Shown here: one piece after another, positions 10,690-22,690 of the stretch
Layout: each line of letters begins with the position of its first letter
How positions within the stretch are numbered: the first letter of the stretch is position 1
Origin: Talinum fruticosum
Taxonomy: Eukaryota; Streptophyta; Magnoliopsida; Caryophyllales; Talinaceae
DNA: 64,000 nucleotides
Assembly: GCA_021018815.1 (NCBI GenBank)
Contig: JAITYX010000028.1
Coordinates: 3,365,001 to 3,429,000, forward strand
Direction of reading: 5' to 3'
Translations under genes and position numbers: made by a program
The notes under the pieces: generated by a model
The model's database searches: none
Told to the model about the DNA's origin: nothing
The model's input: the letters and a program-made list of their open reading frames with translations, nothing else

Positions 10690-11540
10690 TCTTTTGGGTT
10701 TTCTAAGTCTATTGTGAACCCATGGGTGCATTATGTCGTCTAGATCTAATAAGGAATTAAATTTTTGGACCTTTAGGTTTTCCCCAAAAGTCTTCCTCTT
10801 TTAAGGGTGGTGTTCCCTAGAAGTTGTCGTTGTTGTCATCACTATTGTTTCTTGTTTCGTAGACATCTTCTTCATCACTTACCCATAGCCCATGGACTTC
10901 TGATTCAAAGGAGGCAAGCTAAGAAGTGGTTTTGAGTTACCGATGTCTTGAATGAAGACAGACGGGTCCCACTAACCTGAAGTGGGTTTAATGAAAATAG
11001 ATAAGGCACTACTAAAAGGATTTTTGTTGTTACTTAGTTTTTGGGCAGCCTTAAGTGAAAGGAGTTGACCATTTCGAAGCATACTCTCTAATTTGTTCTT
11101 GAATGTCCAACACTATTTAGTGTCGTGTCGTACGTGAACGATGGTATTTGTAAAATTTTCTCGTGTCCCAATTTTTGGATTGTTTCACGGTTTCGATTTT
11201 GTTGTAATGGGTGGCAATTTTATCTTTCCCTTAACCAATAGACAGTTAATGGCTTGAGTATATGTAGTATCAATAGGAGTGTAGTCAATATATCTGTTGA
11301 GGGCATTGACATCTGCACCCCTCCTAATATTACCTATATTGGAGGTTTTCTTATCTTTAGATTGATAATTACCTCAATACCATGTCGCGACTTTTGTGGT
11401 CGCGGTGGACAATTCCTCTTCTATCAGCATGCCGGAATCTCTAAGGGTTGAAAAGTTCATCATGGGTAAGAATTTAAGGTGTTGATCTATGTTATAAATA
11501 AAGGAAAGAGGATTTTAATGCTGTATAAATTTTGATTTGC
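10690..11540 (-). pseudogene. Ty3-gypsy gag, C-terminal part
   Basis: Minus-strand, heavily decayed. Readable pieces: 'NFSTLRDSGMLIEEELST' (about 11400-11455), 'GADVNALNRYIDYTPIDTTY' (about 11255-11315), 'NCLLVKGKIKLPPITTKS' (about 11190-11245), 'CWTFKNKLESMLRNGQLLSL' (about 11050-11110) and 'NPFSSALSIFIKPTSG' (about 10975-11020). The last three correspond to the Tat gag segment near the 'CW.LK..IQDLI' motif that precedes protease. The upstream part of the same gag reappears at 14683-14845 and 16343-16975, so the gene was split by two insertions. Confidence 0.68.
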
Positions 11541-11859
11541 CAGATTTACCTCCTCTCTCACCCTCATGTCTTTTCCTAACCCTCACTCTCTCTCCCTCTC
11601 GCCCCCCCACGTCACTTCCTAACGCCCCCTCCCTCCACCTCTCTCTCTCTCTCTATCACAAGTCAGTTGCTAATACGTATACCCCTCATGTCTCTCTCTC
11701 TCTCTCTCCGCCTCCCTCTATCTCTCTCTCTCACAAGTTAGTTCCTAATGTCCTTCATCTAATTTAATTTAAAAAATATCTCTAAATTAAAAAAAGCTAT
11801 GGTTGAAAACAAGGCTCATCTCTCTCTCTCTATTCAATGCATTATCCAATCTCTTTTTT
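11541..11859. repeat. CT-rich low-complexity tract
   Basis: Pyrimidine-rich with several (CT)n runs (11581-11740, 11818-11832) and a repeated 'acaagt(c/t)agtt(g/c)ctaat' segment. Open frames here are compositional. It marks the left edge of the sequence that interrupts the gypsy gag. Confidence 0.6.
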
Positions 11860-14682
11860 TCCTTATTTTGTATCAGTTTTTAATATGTAAATTACATGTA
11901 TAAATTATCATATAATCTTCCCCGTAATATGGTATTTCATCCGTACTACATACATGTTAGCATTGCAATACTATTACCGTTATGATATTCTTATGTTTAC
12001 ATTAGACAAAAAATTTTCATAATTTATATATTTTTTTGCTTTGCGTGTAACTTATACATGTTTGCTATACATGGAATATATTTTCTTTTATATAATTATT
12101 TACGTTGTACCTATAAGATGGTCAGCTATAACAATAATATGTGTTATACATAAAGATAGGAGGGAGATATAGTGTATAACTTTCACCATGGTCATAGTAA
12201 TATTGGATTTTTAAAATTTTTTAGTAAGTCTTTATTTATCGTATTTTCTTTTAAAAAGTTGAGTAAGGTAAAGCATGAAAGCAAGTAATTATCTATGAAG
12301 ATTTATATATATTGTAATACTTTTAGTGTAGTTTTAGTACCATATATTTTATTTCATAGTTTTTCCCTTTCCCATCCCAAGGGACTATAATACCAATATG
12401 GTAATATCTCTTTTTTTCTTCTCTCTTTTAACTTTCTTCGTATTATTGTATCTATCTCACTTTTACGGTATATCATACTCGCATACAATATTATATATCT
12501 TTTATTTACAAATAAATAAAATATTTACTATACGTCTATAGCATAATTATTTAGGGAGGAGGGTATAAGTATAATATTGAAATATTAATTATGACTCCAA
12601 ACATGTTTTTTATTATTTATATGTGTATTTCATTCATTTTCATCTTTTACAAACCTATACATTGTATTTTAAAAAAAAATCATATCCATTTTACTAAATG
12701 ATATGTGCTTTGATATATGTTGATTTAACAACAAATTCTGAATATTTGCTTATCCCTATTTTTTTTTTTAAAATATACAATTGTGAGCAAATTGTAGTTC
12801 GTTTTGAAAGTATACTAGCTTTGAGTCACACGTGATACGTGAATGACTAAATTAAGTTCATACATAATAGTAATTTTTTATTATATTTAACACAAATTAA
12901 ATGAAAGAGAACGATGATCAATTAAGCCAATTGAAATAACATAAGTATAAAATTTCAGGAAAAACGAAATCATGAATTCTTACATTCCTCTTTGGTCTTC
13001 ATTATTATCTTGCATTTCCATCAAGTTTTAGAGCTCTTCTTCAGCCTTTAGATCATCAAACACGAATTAAGTGACATTACGTTGGTCACCATGAGAGAGA
13101 CGATCGGTTGACAAGGTCAATCAAATAATACATACATAAGATAGGGTATTATCTCTTTGAGGCATATCAATTTATTTAATTTGTAAATATTTACCATAAT
13201 ATAAATTCAAATGCAATAAAAATTATTATATATAAACTTACATGTATCAAGTTTTTCCCTTGTATCCGTTTTTATATGTAAATTACACGTATCAATTATC
13301 ATATAATCTTCTTTGTAATATGATATTTCATCCGTATTACATACATGTTAGCATTGTAAATACTATAACCGTCACGATATTCTTATGTTTATGTTATACA
13401 AAGATTTTTTATAATTTTTATATTTTTTTACCTTGCGTGTAAGTTATACTTGTTTTCTATACGTTAGATATATTTTCTTTCACGTAATTATTTAAGTTGC
13501 ATCTATAAGATAGTTGGACATAACAATAATATGTGTTATATATAAAGAAAAGAGGGACATATTATATAAATTTTATCATGGTCATAGTAATACTTGATTT
13601 TTTAAAATTTTTTAGTAGTCTTTATTAACCGTATTTAAAAATTTGGCTAAGGTAAACCATGGCAGCGAGCAATTATCTATGAAGATTTATATATATTGTA
13701 ATACTTTCAGTCTAGTTTTAGCAAGTTATATTTTATTTCATAGTTTTTCCCCTTTCCCATCCCAAGGGCCTATAATACCAATATGGCAATATCTCTTTTT
13801 TTTCATCTCTTTTAACTTTCTTCATATTATTATATATATCTCACTTTTACGGTATATTATACTCGCATATAATATTATATATGTTTGATTGACAAATAAA
13901 TAAAATATTTACTATAATTCTATAACATAATTATTTAGGGGATGAGGGTATAAGTATATTATTAAAATATTAATTAGGACTGCAAATATGTTTTGTATTT
14001 TTATATGTGTATTTCCTTTATTTTTATCTTTTACTAGTTTACACATTGTATTTTTTAAAAAAAATTCATGTCCATTTTACTAAATGATATGTGCTTTGAT
14101 ATTTATTGGTTTAACACAAATTCTGAATATTTTCATATCGCTATTTTTTAAATATATATTGTGAGCAAATAGTAACTCATTTCCAAGGTATACTAGCTTT
14201 GAGTCATACGCGATACATGCATGACTAAATTAACTTCATACATAATAATAATTTTTTATTATATTTGAATTTATATAAGAATAAATTTTTACAAATTAAT
14301 GAAAGAGAACGATGATCATTTAAGTCAATTGAAATAACATATATGTAAAATTTAACGAAAAACGAAATCATGGATTCTTACATTCCTCTTTGGTCTTCAT
14401 CATTATCCTACATTCCCATCAAGTTTTAGAGCTCTTCTTTAGCCTTTACACCATCAAACACGAATTAAGTGACATCATGTTGGTTAACATGAGTGGGAGG
14501 ATGACTTCACTAGGTAAATAAAATAATACATACGAAGATATGGTATTGACCCTTTGAGGCATATCAATTGATTTAATTCATAAAGATTTGCCATGATATA
14601 AATTTAAATACAATAAAAATTATTATATATAAACTTAATTTAATCATGCAGGTATTACGTGCGACTCAAAGCTAGTTATAGT
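11860..14682. repeat. AT-rich ~1.38-kb block present as a tandem direct duplication
   Basis: Two copies in the same orientation: about 11860-13240 and 13241-14640. Matching landmarks keep a constant offset near 1380-1400 bases: 'tttcatccgta(c/t)tacatacatgttagc' at 11936 and 13325, 'tatgaagatttatatatattgtaatact' at 12294 and 13678, 'gtatactagctttgagtca' near 12810 and 14187, 'ttacattcctctttggtcttcat' at 12980 and 14377. No coding potential. The block sits inside the gypsy gag. The outer borders and any target-site duplication are not resolved. Confidence 0.75.
14188..14682. mobile_element. Candidate small TIR element (MITE-like)
   Basis: About 495 bp bounded by inverted repeats. The left end 'tatactagctttgagtca' (14188) is followed by 'tgactaaattaacttcatacataataataattttttatt', and the right end, in reverse complement, reads 'tataactagctttgagtcgc' then 'taaattaagtttatatataataatttttatt'. 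The arms are about 70 bp and imperfect. The related copy at about 12810-13240 keeps the left arm but its right arm is cut where the second block begins. No transposase is encoded. Class is not assigned. Confidence 0.5.
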
Positions 14683-14845
14683 TAAGTTTAAAGTTTTTAA
14701 CAATGATCCCGACTTGGTCATTCTCGAGAGGTCGATCTACCATATGGGCAGCCTTTACTCTCTATCCGTTGAGAAAGTCTGCGAAGCTTTCTTTCTCGCC
14801 TTGCTTGATTAATTCCGGTTGTCTAAGAGTAACTGGTAAATCGGT
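14683..14845 (-). pseudogene. Ty3-gypsy gag, central fragment
   Basis: Minus-strand piece reading 'VTLRQPELIKQGEKESFADF' and then 'KAAHMVDRPLENDQV' and 'IIVKNF'. This is the central part of a Tat-type gag, in which an 'ESF..Y...WR..A' segment is usual. It is contiguous, once LTR-G is removed, with 'CKEFLHQYSYNT' at 16343-16385, and its other side continues beyond the AT-rich block at about 11540. The in-frame continuity across LTR-G supports a clean insertion. Confidence 0.72.
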
Positions 14846-16337
14846 TGAAGGTTTACTCTTGGAGAGTTTAAGCAACCCTAGAGGGGGTGAATAGGGTAAT
14901 GGGGAAATTTTAAAAAACTTAGAAACTTTAAGCTTGAAAAGGATAAACAACCGAATCCGAGTCTAGATTGGACTCGGAAAAGTATACACTCGGAAATACG
15001 TGGAAACCCTCCTGGGGCAGAAAACCACGGACAGTGCTAATCCAAACACCAAGTCAAATCCACTATTTTGAATCCACAAAATACAACGGATTGACTTAAC
15101 TAGAATTGCTCCCTTAGACAATTCCGTACAATGTTTTTCTAGACTCGAAGTTCCCTTATCCGATCTAGTACTTCCTAACCGAGATAACCTTTACGGTTAG
15201 GGACAAGCTGAGCTAAGTTTAACCCTTACAGCTCAATCAAGGGACCTTACTCGAAAGTAAGAGAAGTATATAATTGATTATAAGACTTTACAACTCGGAA
15301 AAGTATTAATTGCGAGCTGGGAGTTGTAAATTGAAGATTGAATATGTAAACAATAACTTTTGCTTAAGTAATGTGTTTCAACGATAATGTAAACAATATT
15401 CTAGTTTTATGAAGGGGCTTCTATTTATAGGTGACCAAGCAGAGTGACCGTTATGTCTTGGTTCCGAATAGAAGTCTTTCCTGGCCGTTATAACGGCTCT
15501 TTTGAGTCTCTCGAAAAGATCCATTTGGATGCGAACGTTGTGCAACGGCTCTTGGTTCCTAGAGGTGCTCCAATCAACTAGTGATGTCTAAAAAGTAAGG
15601 TGGAAACCAGCGTTCAGCTTAGCGTTGGAATTTTCCAATTTTGGAAACAAACAACCTTAACACGGTGTTTGAGCCCTGTTTAGAAGTAGATAAAACTTGT
15701 CCACTGGTGATTGTCGCTTGAAACCTAGGTTACTTTTGTATTTTAAAAATGAGATAACCTCATTTGGATAACCTACAAAAGTAAACCACTTTGGTTCTCA
15801 AAGTATAAAATACTTTGGTCCAAGATTAGACACGAGATAATAATTTAATTAAGACAAATAAGTGCATAATTATCTCGGGCCTTGAAAAGTGGAATGTTAC
15901 GAGTCTAATATTCAATATACTTAAATTCCATCGAGTCAGCCCTAAAAGAGATCAAGTTAGAAAGAGTCAAATCATGAAAGTATAAATACTTAATCTGGAC
16001 AAATAATGCTCAAATAAACAATATGACTTAAAAAGAGGGATTAACATTGTAATTCATTTAGCTTTGAAATATGCAATCAAAACTTAGGATAAAAGTGTTA
16101 GAGAAATTATTTCAATATGCGATTGATCCGAGTGCTATCTCGAGTGAGTTAGAAACATTAATGTAGAAGATCTACAAGAATGTGTTTTCTTAGTCGATCG
16201 AAACGAATAAAAACTTCTACAAGAGTTTTTATAACACTCATAATGACTTGTAGTCAAAACTTAGGAGGGATCAAGTTTATATACCCGAGTCTTCATGTAG
16301 TACTTATAATGTCTTAAAGTTAGAGTTTGAGTCTTCA
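14846..16337 (-). repeat. Solo LTR of a SIRE-type copia element (LTR-G)
   Basis: Minus orientation: starts TGAAGGTTTACTC and ends GAGTCTTCA, 1492 bp. It is flanked by a perfect 5-bp duplication TCGGT (14841-14845 and 16338-16342). No PBS, PPT or internal domain adjoins it, so it is a solo LTR produced by LTR-LTR recombination. The TATA-like 'ctatttatag' (minus TATAAATA) is near 15421. It interrupts the gag of the gypsy element. Confidence 0.93.
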
Positions 16338-16342
16338 TCGGT

Positions 16343-16975
16343 GTTATAGGAGTATTGGTGTAGAAACTCCTTGCACGGATCAGTCCAGCTTGGTAACCCC
16401 GCATGGGTCGACCGCGTTATACCACTTCATTACATCGATGTCGAAAGTTTATGCGAAGATAATGTGGGAAGTGTCTTCTAGGATGTTATTAAGAGTCACT
16501 GCTCCTAAGAAGTTGCGAACATGATGATGGGGATTCTCGGAACCTCTAAACTTGATATCGAGCATGGTAAACTTAGGGGTTATCTTCCCTTTATAGATTG
16601 AAGTGAATCTCTTATGATCAAAGTAGTGATTATCGAACATGGACGACTCCCTTAACATCTATTCTATATGATCTACATGTGGACCAGGCTGAGGTTTGGA
16701 TTCATGCTTAGGGGATTCTTGTTTAGGACTGTTTGGAGAAGACAAACTTGGTGAAGGTGGAGGACCTAATCTTCCTCCTTTTCTTAGGCGTTTTGCTTCT
16801 TCATCTCTCTTACTATCCTCAATAGCTTTCGGAATAGCCTAAAGATCACATGATATGGATGCTATCTTCTCATCTTGATCATCCACCCTAGTTTTCACCC
16901 CGACTAAGTTCTCATCAAGTAATGTGAGAAGAGAATTCTTTTTAAGTACGACGAAGGATAGATTGAACTGGTGTA
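16343..16975 (-). pseudogene. Ty3-gypsy gag, N-terminal part
   Basis: Minus-strand gag start region. From high to low coordinate: a heptad-like 'LLTLLDENLVGVKTRVDDQ' (about 16880-16935), a Ser/Pro/Lys-rich linker with 'LGPPPSPSLSSPNSPKQE' (about 16720-16775), and 'ITPKFTMLDIKFRGSENPHH' (about 16525-16590), the equivalent of the 'PKF..YDG..DP..H' segment of plant gypsy gag. It ends at 'DPCKEFLHQYSYNT' against LTR-G. The start codon is not certain. The adjacent frame at 16976-17269 shows no family motif. Stops are present. Confidence 0.7.
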
Positions 16976-17409
16976 CTATGCACTGAAACTTATCACACCG
17001 GTGTAAACCACGGAGTAGAATGTGATGCGGAACAAGGAGAAGATGTGTCGGACTCCTTGGTGAGGCGTTCTAATCTTTGGAGCTCGAATTCGATGATACT
17101 CAATTACCATAGACTTCCCTATTCTACAACCCAAAGGATGAGGCTTAGGATCATGTGAAAGAAGACCACTTTTGGAAGGAAGGGACTTAAGTGCAAGACC
17201 CGAAGAGAATAAGAATGCTTTTATTTGGATGGACATAAAGAATGCAATGAGAAATGAAGTGCATGCCATGTCTTATGACTTAATTTGGAATGATTGTATG
17301 ATTTGGCTAATGCATAATGCATGAATGATTGATCCATAATGGAAAGATGCTTTTATTTTGGTTAGATGAAATATGATAATGCATTTCCTTCTATTGGAAT
17401 GAATTTGCA

Positions 17410-17640
17410 AAAATGGACTCACCTAATTTGAGATGAATTTATTTTGGCTAAATGAAAATCTAGACTCACTTAATCCGAGACGGATTTATTTTGGCTAAAT
17501 GCAATATGAACTCACCTAATTTAAGATGAATTTATTTTGGCTAAAATGCAATACGAACTCACCTAATCCGAGATGAATTTATTTTGGCTAAATGCAATAT
17601 GAACTCAACTAATCTAAGATGAATTTATTTTGGCAAGATG
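17410..17640. repeat. 47-bp tandem repeat, about 5 copies
   Basis: Unit of the form 'gaactcacctaatttaagatgaatttattttggctaaatgcaatat' (positions only approximate), repeated about five times with small changes and one degenerate last copy. It lies in the leader of the minus-strand gypsy element between 5' LTR and gag. Arrays of short repeats in untranslated regions are known from Tat/Ogre elements. Confidence 0.85.
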
Positions 17641-18339
17641 TAAAATAATAATGCAAAATGAGAATGCTAAAGGAAGGTTAAAAGAAAGACTGACTGATCA
17701 AAAGATAGAAGGGACTTCGGGTAAGACCCTCTTAGAATGACTGGCGGTGGCTACCTAGACCACTTAAAGAAGGTTTTAGTATGACTAGAAAATGCAAATA
17801 ATGGACTAACCTAAAAGAGAAAACGGTAATTTGACTTTTTGCTAAATGCACATAATGGACTGACTCTAGGAAATTTTATTAAAATATTTTCTTTGCACAC
17901 ATGCAAGAAATAATCAGCACTCTTCACCTATTCCTAAAGGCTCACAAGTCAAGGATTAAATCTAAAACAAACACACTCATCCAAGCATGCGAATAAGGAC
18001 AAGGTGCCACCTAATAGTCAAGAGTCTATGGTCGAAAGAGGTTTAGATTAGGTAGGATACATGGTGACATTAAATAACGTACTAAACACAAGCACACAAC
18101 ATGTTAAGTGAAATTAAAAGCAAACAAACATGGACAAAAAGAAATAAAAATGAATAAAGGACAGCGGTAAAGGAAAAGAAAAAACAAAAGAAAAGAAAAG
18201 CGAGAAAGAAAAGAAAGAGAAAACTTTAAAGGTTACATCGGGTGGGGAGGAATTAAAAGTGATACATCGTTGAACCGCTATATGGAAAACGATAAATAAA
18301 ACATAAATAAAAAATAAGCTGTTCGAACGCCAAACCGAG
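17641..18339 (-). other. Leader (5' untranslated) region of the gypsy element
   Basis: No coding signal. Contains an A/G-rich tract (18122-18230, many 'aaaagaaa' runs). It lies between the gag start and the presumed 5' LTR. The PBS was not identified with confidence. Confidence 0.45.
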
Positions 18340-19374
18340 TGCCCTCAAGTTGTCCCACCTGGTAATCTAGATTTCCGCACTTGGATCTCTTGATACGACG
18401 GTGGTCAATTAAAGAAAATGAGACTTTCTAATGAATTTTGAAAAGGTAAGTTTGTAGGGAGTAGGAAGAGATCAGTTGAATAAAGGGCCAGAGATCGGAA
18501 TAATTGAATATTCGTTAGCTCTTTGCAAAGATTCGAGTGGCGACGTTTACAAAGAGGAACTATTTGAGGTTAGCTTTACGCAGCATAACGCATAGGAGAA
18601 AGCCCTTCAAGGTACAATGCACTAGCGTGGCACTAAGGAAAAAATTGGTGCTGAAATAAGAGCCAAGGCTCTCTATTTATAGGGAGAGACCTAGGTCACA
18701 TATGACGTAGGGTTGCTCTCAGCCGGATATCTAAAATTACTAAGAAAAATCGGGCCATTAAATCAAAAGATTGAACCGGATAGAATAGGATAAAATCGGA
18801 TACGATCCGAGTTAGGGACACCGGTCACTCGGGCATGTCTAGGGTTTCGTGCCCTAGCGTGCCACAAAGGAGTCTCCAGGCCAAAATGATGCGCTTTACT
18901 CAAGAAATCAAGGGTAGGGGCGCCGAACACGACGCAGCTTTTAAGGGGAGCAAGCTGTTAGTCTCGTGTGGACTGTTTTAGAGCTTAAATGCGGCACTTT
19001 GATGATCGTGATCATTAAATGCAACATCTAACGCCTGTCTTGAGGTATTCGGCTCCGTGTGCTGATTGGACAAAACGTGAAATGCGGAATTTTGAGTCCG
19101 CAATTTCCCGATATGTGGCTCCGGACTTCGTTGTCTCTAGAGGCTAAGCCGGGCTTCGATCGTTTGCAAAAAAGGGGATTTTTGGATCGATCCGAAGCAA
19201 AAGGCTATTTATTTGGTGATGAGGATTCTTTGTGGTTTAACGACTTCCGTCACACCAATCAAATTCAGTCCATGATACAAATCCTCAAACAGGACTCAAG
19301 ATTTCATCATCGGGCCCTCAATATAAAATATAAAATTAAAGGAGATAAAGGACGACACTTTTTAGGTGTTTACA
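18340..19374 (-). repeat. Presumed 5' LTR of the Tat-like gypsy element
   Basis: In minus sense it starts TGTAAACACCTAAAAAGTG at 19374, a typical LTR terminus, and carries a TATA box 'ctataaatag' near 18673-18685. The adjoining right flank (19375 on) is LINE sequence whose coding continues on the other side of LTR-H, so 19374/19375 is an element boundary. The inner (3') end of the LTR and the PBS are not resolved; 18340 is only a rough limit. No second LTR copy is in the window because the 3' side is cut by copia element E and the window edge. Confidence 0.6.
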
Positions 19375-19704
19375 GTTATCTAATTCATTAAGATCACCAA
19401 TGATACACTAAGGTAGATGGAAATCCACATTAAGAAATGATAGCTTATTCTAAAAAGCAAACTTATCACTTTCTTAAGCAAGCCCATATACCCCTGAAAT
19501 AATGGATTCTTTATTTGTTTCTTTTTCAATTACATAGAGATGTATAGCTCTCTCTTCTTTTGCTATGGTAGAAACCGATACCTTATCATTATTCCATAAT
19601 GCCCAAAATCCTACTACATGGTTAACTAGAGGTATGAGTTCGTACTTTTCAAATCCTAGCGTTGGAAAATTTTTATTTGCATTCGATTCATTAACCATGA
19701 TCTT
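19375..19704 (-). pseudogene. LINE ORF2 endonuclease, C-terminal fragment
   Basis: Minus-strand piece of an apurinic-type endonuclease of a plant LINE. Reads 'NKNFPTLGFEKYELIPLVNH' (near 19660), 'VVGFWALWNNDKVSVS' (near 19600), 'ESIISGVYGLA' (near 19480-19510) and 'CIIGDLNELDN' (near 19385-19415). SGVYG and GD.NE are the conserved endonuclease motifs; the catalytic GDFN is changed to GDLN. Stops interrupt it. It is the downstream continuation of the fragment at 21275-21379 across LTR-H. The reverse transcriptase part is absent here; the gypsy LTR begins directly after the GDLNE motif. Confidence 0.8.
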
Positions 19705-21269
19705 TGAAGACTCGGACTTTACATCTCACCTTTCTGAGTTCTATCTAGGGAATCAGGTATAAGACCTTCTTACTTATAAAGCTTTGATTTCATGTCATTC
19801 CTTGTGTCTTAGAAACTTTTCCGAGTGATATGGTACTTTTTCCAAGTGTTATAGAATCTATCTCACGCATTTTTGCATGACTCCGTGTGACTCGTAAATC
19901 ATCTCTGCATGGTTCACTCAGTTTTGAGTCACTTAACACTCGGACATATCGCATGATTCAAACATTATCTTTTCGCGCTCTAACTCCGGTATTTCGGTTT
20001 GAATTATGCTTAGTCTAGATCAAGTCTGTCTACTCGATATTTCATATTTGACTTGATTCACTTTTAGACTAACCCGGATGGAATTTTGAGTATCATGAAT
20101 ATGAGGCTCGGAAAATTCCATTCCTTTTCCGACTCATATAATTAGTAAATTAATTATCTTAATTATATCATTATCTATGTCTAATCTTGGACCAAATTAT
20201 TTTATATTTTGAGAACCAAATTGATTTACTTTTGTAGGTGATTCAAACGAGGCTATCCTATATTTGAAATACAAAAGTATTCGGCTTCAAAACGTCAAAT
20301 CACCAGCAGACGAGGCTTTTTCCACCTTTGACCTAGCCTCGGACACTATGTCGGGGTTGTCTATTTCCGAAATGGAAATCTGCAACGCTAAGCTTAACGG
20401 TGGTTTCCACCTTACTTTTGAAGACACCACAAGTGGTTTTAGGCACTTCCAAGGAAGACAAGAGCCGTTGTATAACGTTCACATATCAACGGATATTTTC
20501 CGAGTGACTCGAGAAAATCCTACCCAACGGTCATAAAGGAACTTCCGATCGGAAGATGGACACAACGACTAAGCTGCTTGGTCATCTATAAAAGGAAGCC
20601 AACTCTCAAGACTTGAAAAATTTCCGAACCTATTGTTAATACACATACTTGATCAAAAGTCTTTGTATTCATTCTCAATCTTCTACTTACAACTCCCACT
20701 CTATAATTCATTATATTACTGAGTTGTAATATCTTGTACTTAGTTACAAACACTCTCTTTCTTACTCTCTAAGTAAGGTCCCTTGACTGAGCTGTAAGGG
20801 TTAACTCAGCTCAATTGTCCCTAGCTGTAAGGGTTATCTCAGCTAGGAAGTACTAGATCGAGATAAGGGAATTTCGAGTCTAGGAAAACTTGTAAAGAGT
20901 TGTCTAAGGGAGCAACTCGGGGTTAAGTGTTCGATCGATCTACTGTATTTTGTGGACTCAAAATAGTGGATTTCACTTCGTGCTTGGATTAGCACGATCC
21001 GTGGTTTTCTGCCCGGGAGGGTTTCCACGTACTTTCGTATCTTCACTTTCCGAGTACATTCTAGACTCGAGACGGACTCAAAGTTTCAGCTTAATCGCTT
21101 CTTTACTCTTCTCTCGTATTCCGAGTTCATACTTTTCGACCTCAATATAGACTCGGAATCCGCATTTGTTTGCACCTTGTTCAATAGAGTTTGATTTTAA
21201 GAAAAATATTCCACCACCCTATTCACCGCCCCTCTAGGGTGACTTAGTCTCTCCCCGAGCAAACCTTTA
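19705..21269 (+). repeat. Solo LTR of a SIRE-type copia element (LTR-H)
   Basis: Plus orientation, 1565 bp, starts TGAAGACTCGGAC and ends GAGCAAACCTTTA (final CA decayed to TA). Flanks are ATCTT (19700-19704) and ATCTC (21270-21274), a 5-bp duplication with one substitution. No PBS or PPT adjoins it. TATA-like 'catctataaaag' near 20583. It splits the LINE endonuclease between 'FLIEI' and 'KIMVNES'. Confidence 0.9.
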
Positions 21270-21274
21270 ATCTC

Positions 21275-21379
21275 AATCAAGAACATAATGTCGGGTTTAT
21301 GGAGATTCTTAATATATCTTACCTCACATAGGGATTTCTCTCTTTTAGAGCCTTGGATATTCCACCTTAAAATTTTCAT
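21275..21379 (-). pseudogene. LINE ORF2 start, endonuclease N-terminus
   Basis: Minus strand from an ATG at 21379: 'MKILRWNIQGSKREKS' followed by 'LHKPDIMFLIEI'. This is the standard start of plant LINE ORF2 endonuclease (M.ILSWN.QG ... KPDI.FL.ET.), with the catalytic Asn and Glu present, although ETK has become EIK. The frame runs into LTR-H; the remaining part resumes at 19704. Confidence 0.85.
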
Positions 21380-22690
21380 GATCTGTAAAGATTATAATGA
21401 TCAAGGATATCCCTATTTTCTTTCTCCTAAAGGTAAAGGTTACCTTTGGAGAGAAACAGACTCCCGTTTAATCGCGCGATTGTAGGGTCGGAGACATGCA
21501 ACAATGTCCTGGAAAATGAGTTTGAAAACGGACTTGATTTTTTCAAGAAAGCAAATTAACTTTGTCATGTTCTCGCATAGCAAGGTTTTGCCCAAGTATG
21601 GGGTAGTTTGAAATAAAGCACTGGGGTCCTGATTTTCCTTGGGATTCCTTTCGCCAATATAGAACAATTTCTTAAGGTCACAAGCAAACAATCGATAATA
21701 TAGAACGTCTGTTTAATCAATACATAAAATAATGGGAAAAATACAAGAAAAAAATTCTTAATGCAAACTTTTGCACTTGCCTGTTCCATTCCTTTGACCT
21801 TCCAAATCTTGCAAACTTTCATAAATCTACACTACTTATAGCTAGAAACATTAGAGATGTCATTAAAAGTCGCAGTAATCGGTTTACGTGTAAACATAAT
21901 CATAGATGGGCTAGAAAAAGAAGGCACAAACCAAAAGCATAGTTCGAATGGAGTAAAAAACAAGAAGATAAAATCATTGGAGGGTCATGAGAAGTCTCAG
22001 GCCAACTAAAGTCATGCATCATCGACTTCTTAGCTACACGGTGGCAAAGCCCGGTAGATTTCCAACCTAAGATAGAGGTAATCTTAACTCGGGTATATGC
22101 CTCCTTAGTAGACCAACAAATATCAAGAGACATGAATGAACGCATTAAGTTGCAGTAGGTATTCAAAACAGATCGAGAAAATAAGAAAGATCATAAAAAA
22201 AACTACCAGGGCCTAAGAGATTAGCTCCCTCACCTTTTCTTGGTTTCCAAAATCAATTATCTACCAACAAAAGTGGTGGCTAATGGAAACCTTCAAATCA
22301 AACATAAAATAACCATCAATCGGACATACATCAGCACAACTTTTTTATTAGATATATTATAGAGGTCAATCTTGTACAAACATAAAGTCCAGTCCATGGC
22401 AGCTATAGATTTTGCAAACTCAATAAATCTGCCCCTAAAACAAAATAACCTGCAGGCTTGACCACAAAACAAGTGACAACTAGTAGTCACGACCTGCAGG
22501 ACAAAATACTTGGACCAACCCTGCTAAACACCCAACCGAAGCACAAGCCGGATAACCCCTAACAAATTGCCAACACCACTTCCTCACAAAAACCAAACTA
22601 ACTAACAAAGCCAAGAGGGATGAACAACTACTCAGGAAATATATAGACCAACCCATAAAAAGATACATAAACCCAAAATGCAACAACATG
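21380..22690 (-). other. LINE region between ORF1 and ORF2
   Basis: Minus-sense decayed sequence. Small open segments exist (for example 21900-22166 and 22480-22704) but I recognise no domain and no zinc knuckle. It probably represents the C-terminal part of ORF1 and the intergenic spacer. Confidence 0.4.

Noticed and set aside
17410..17640. Regularly spaced repeats as a possible CRISPR-like array
   Set aside because: The repeats are contiguous and lack unique spacers; plant retroelement leader, a plain tandem repeat.
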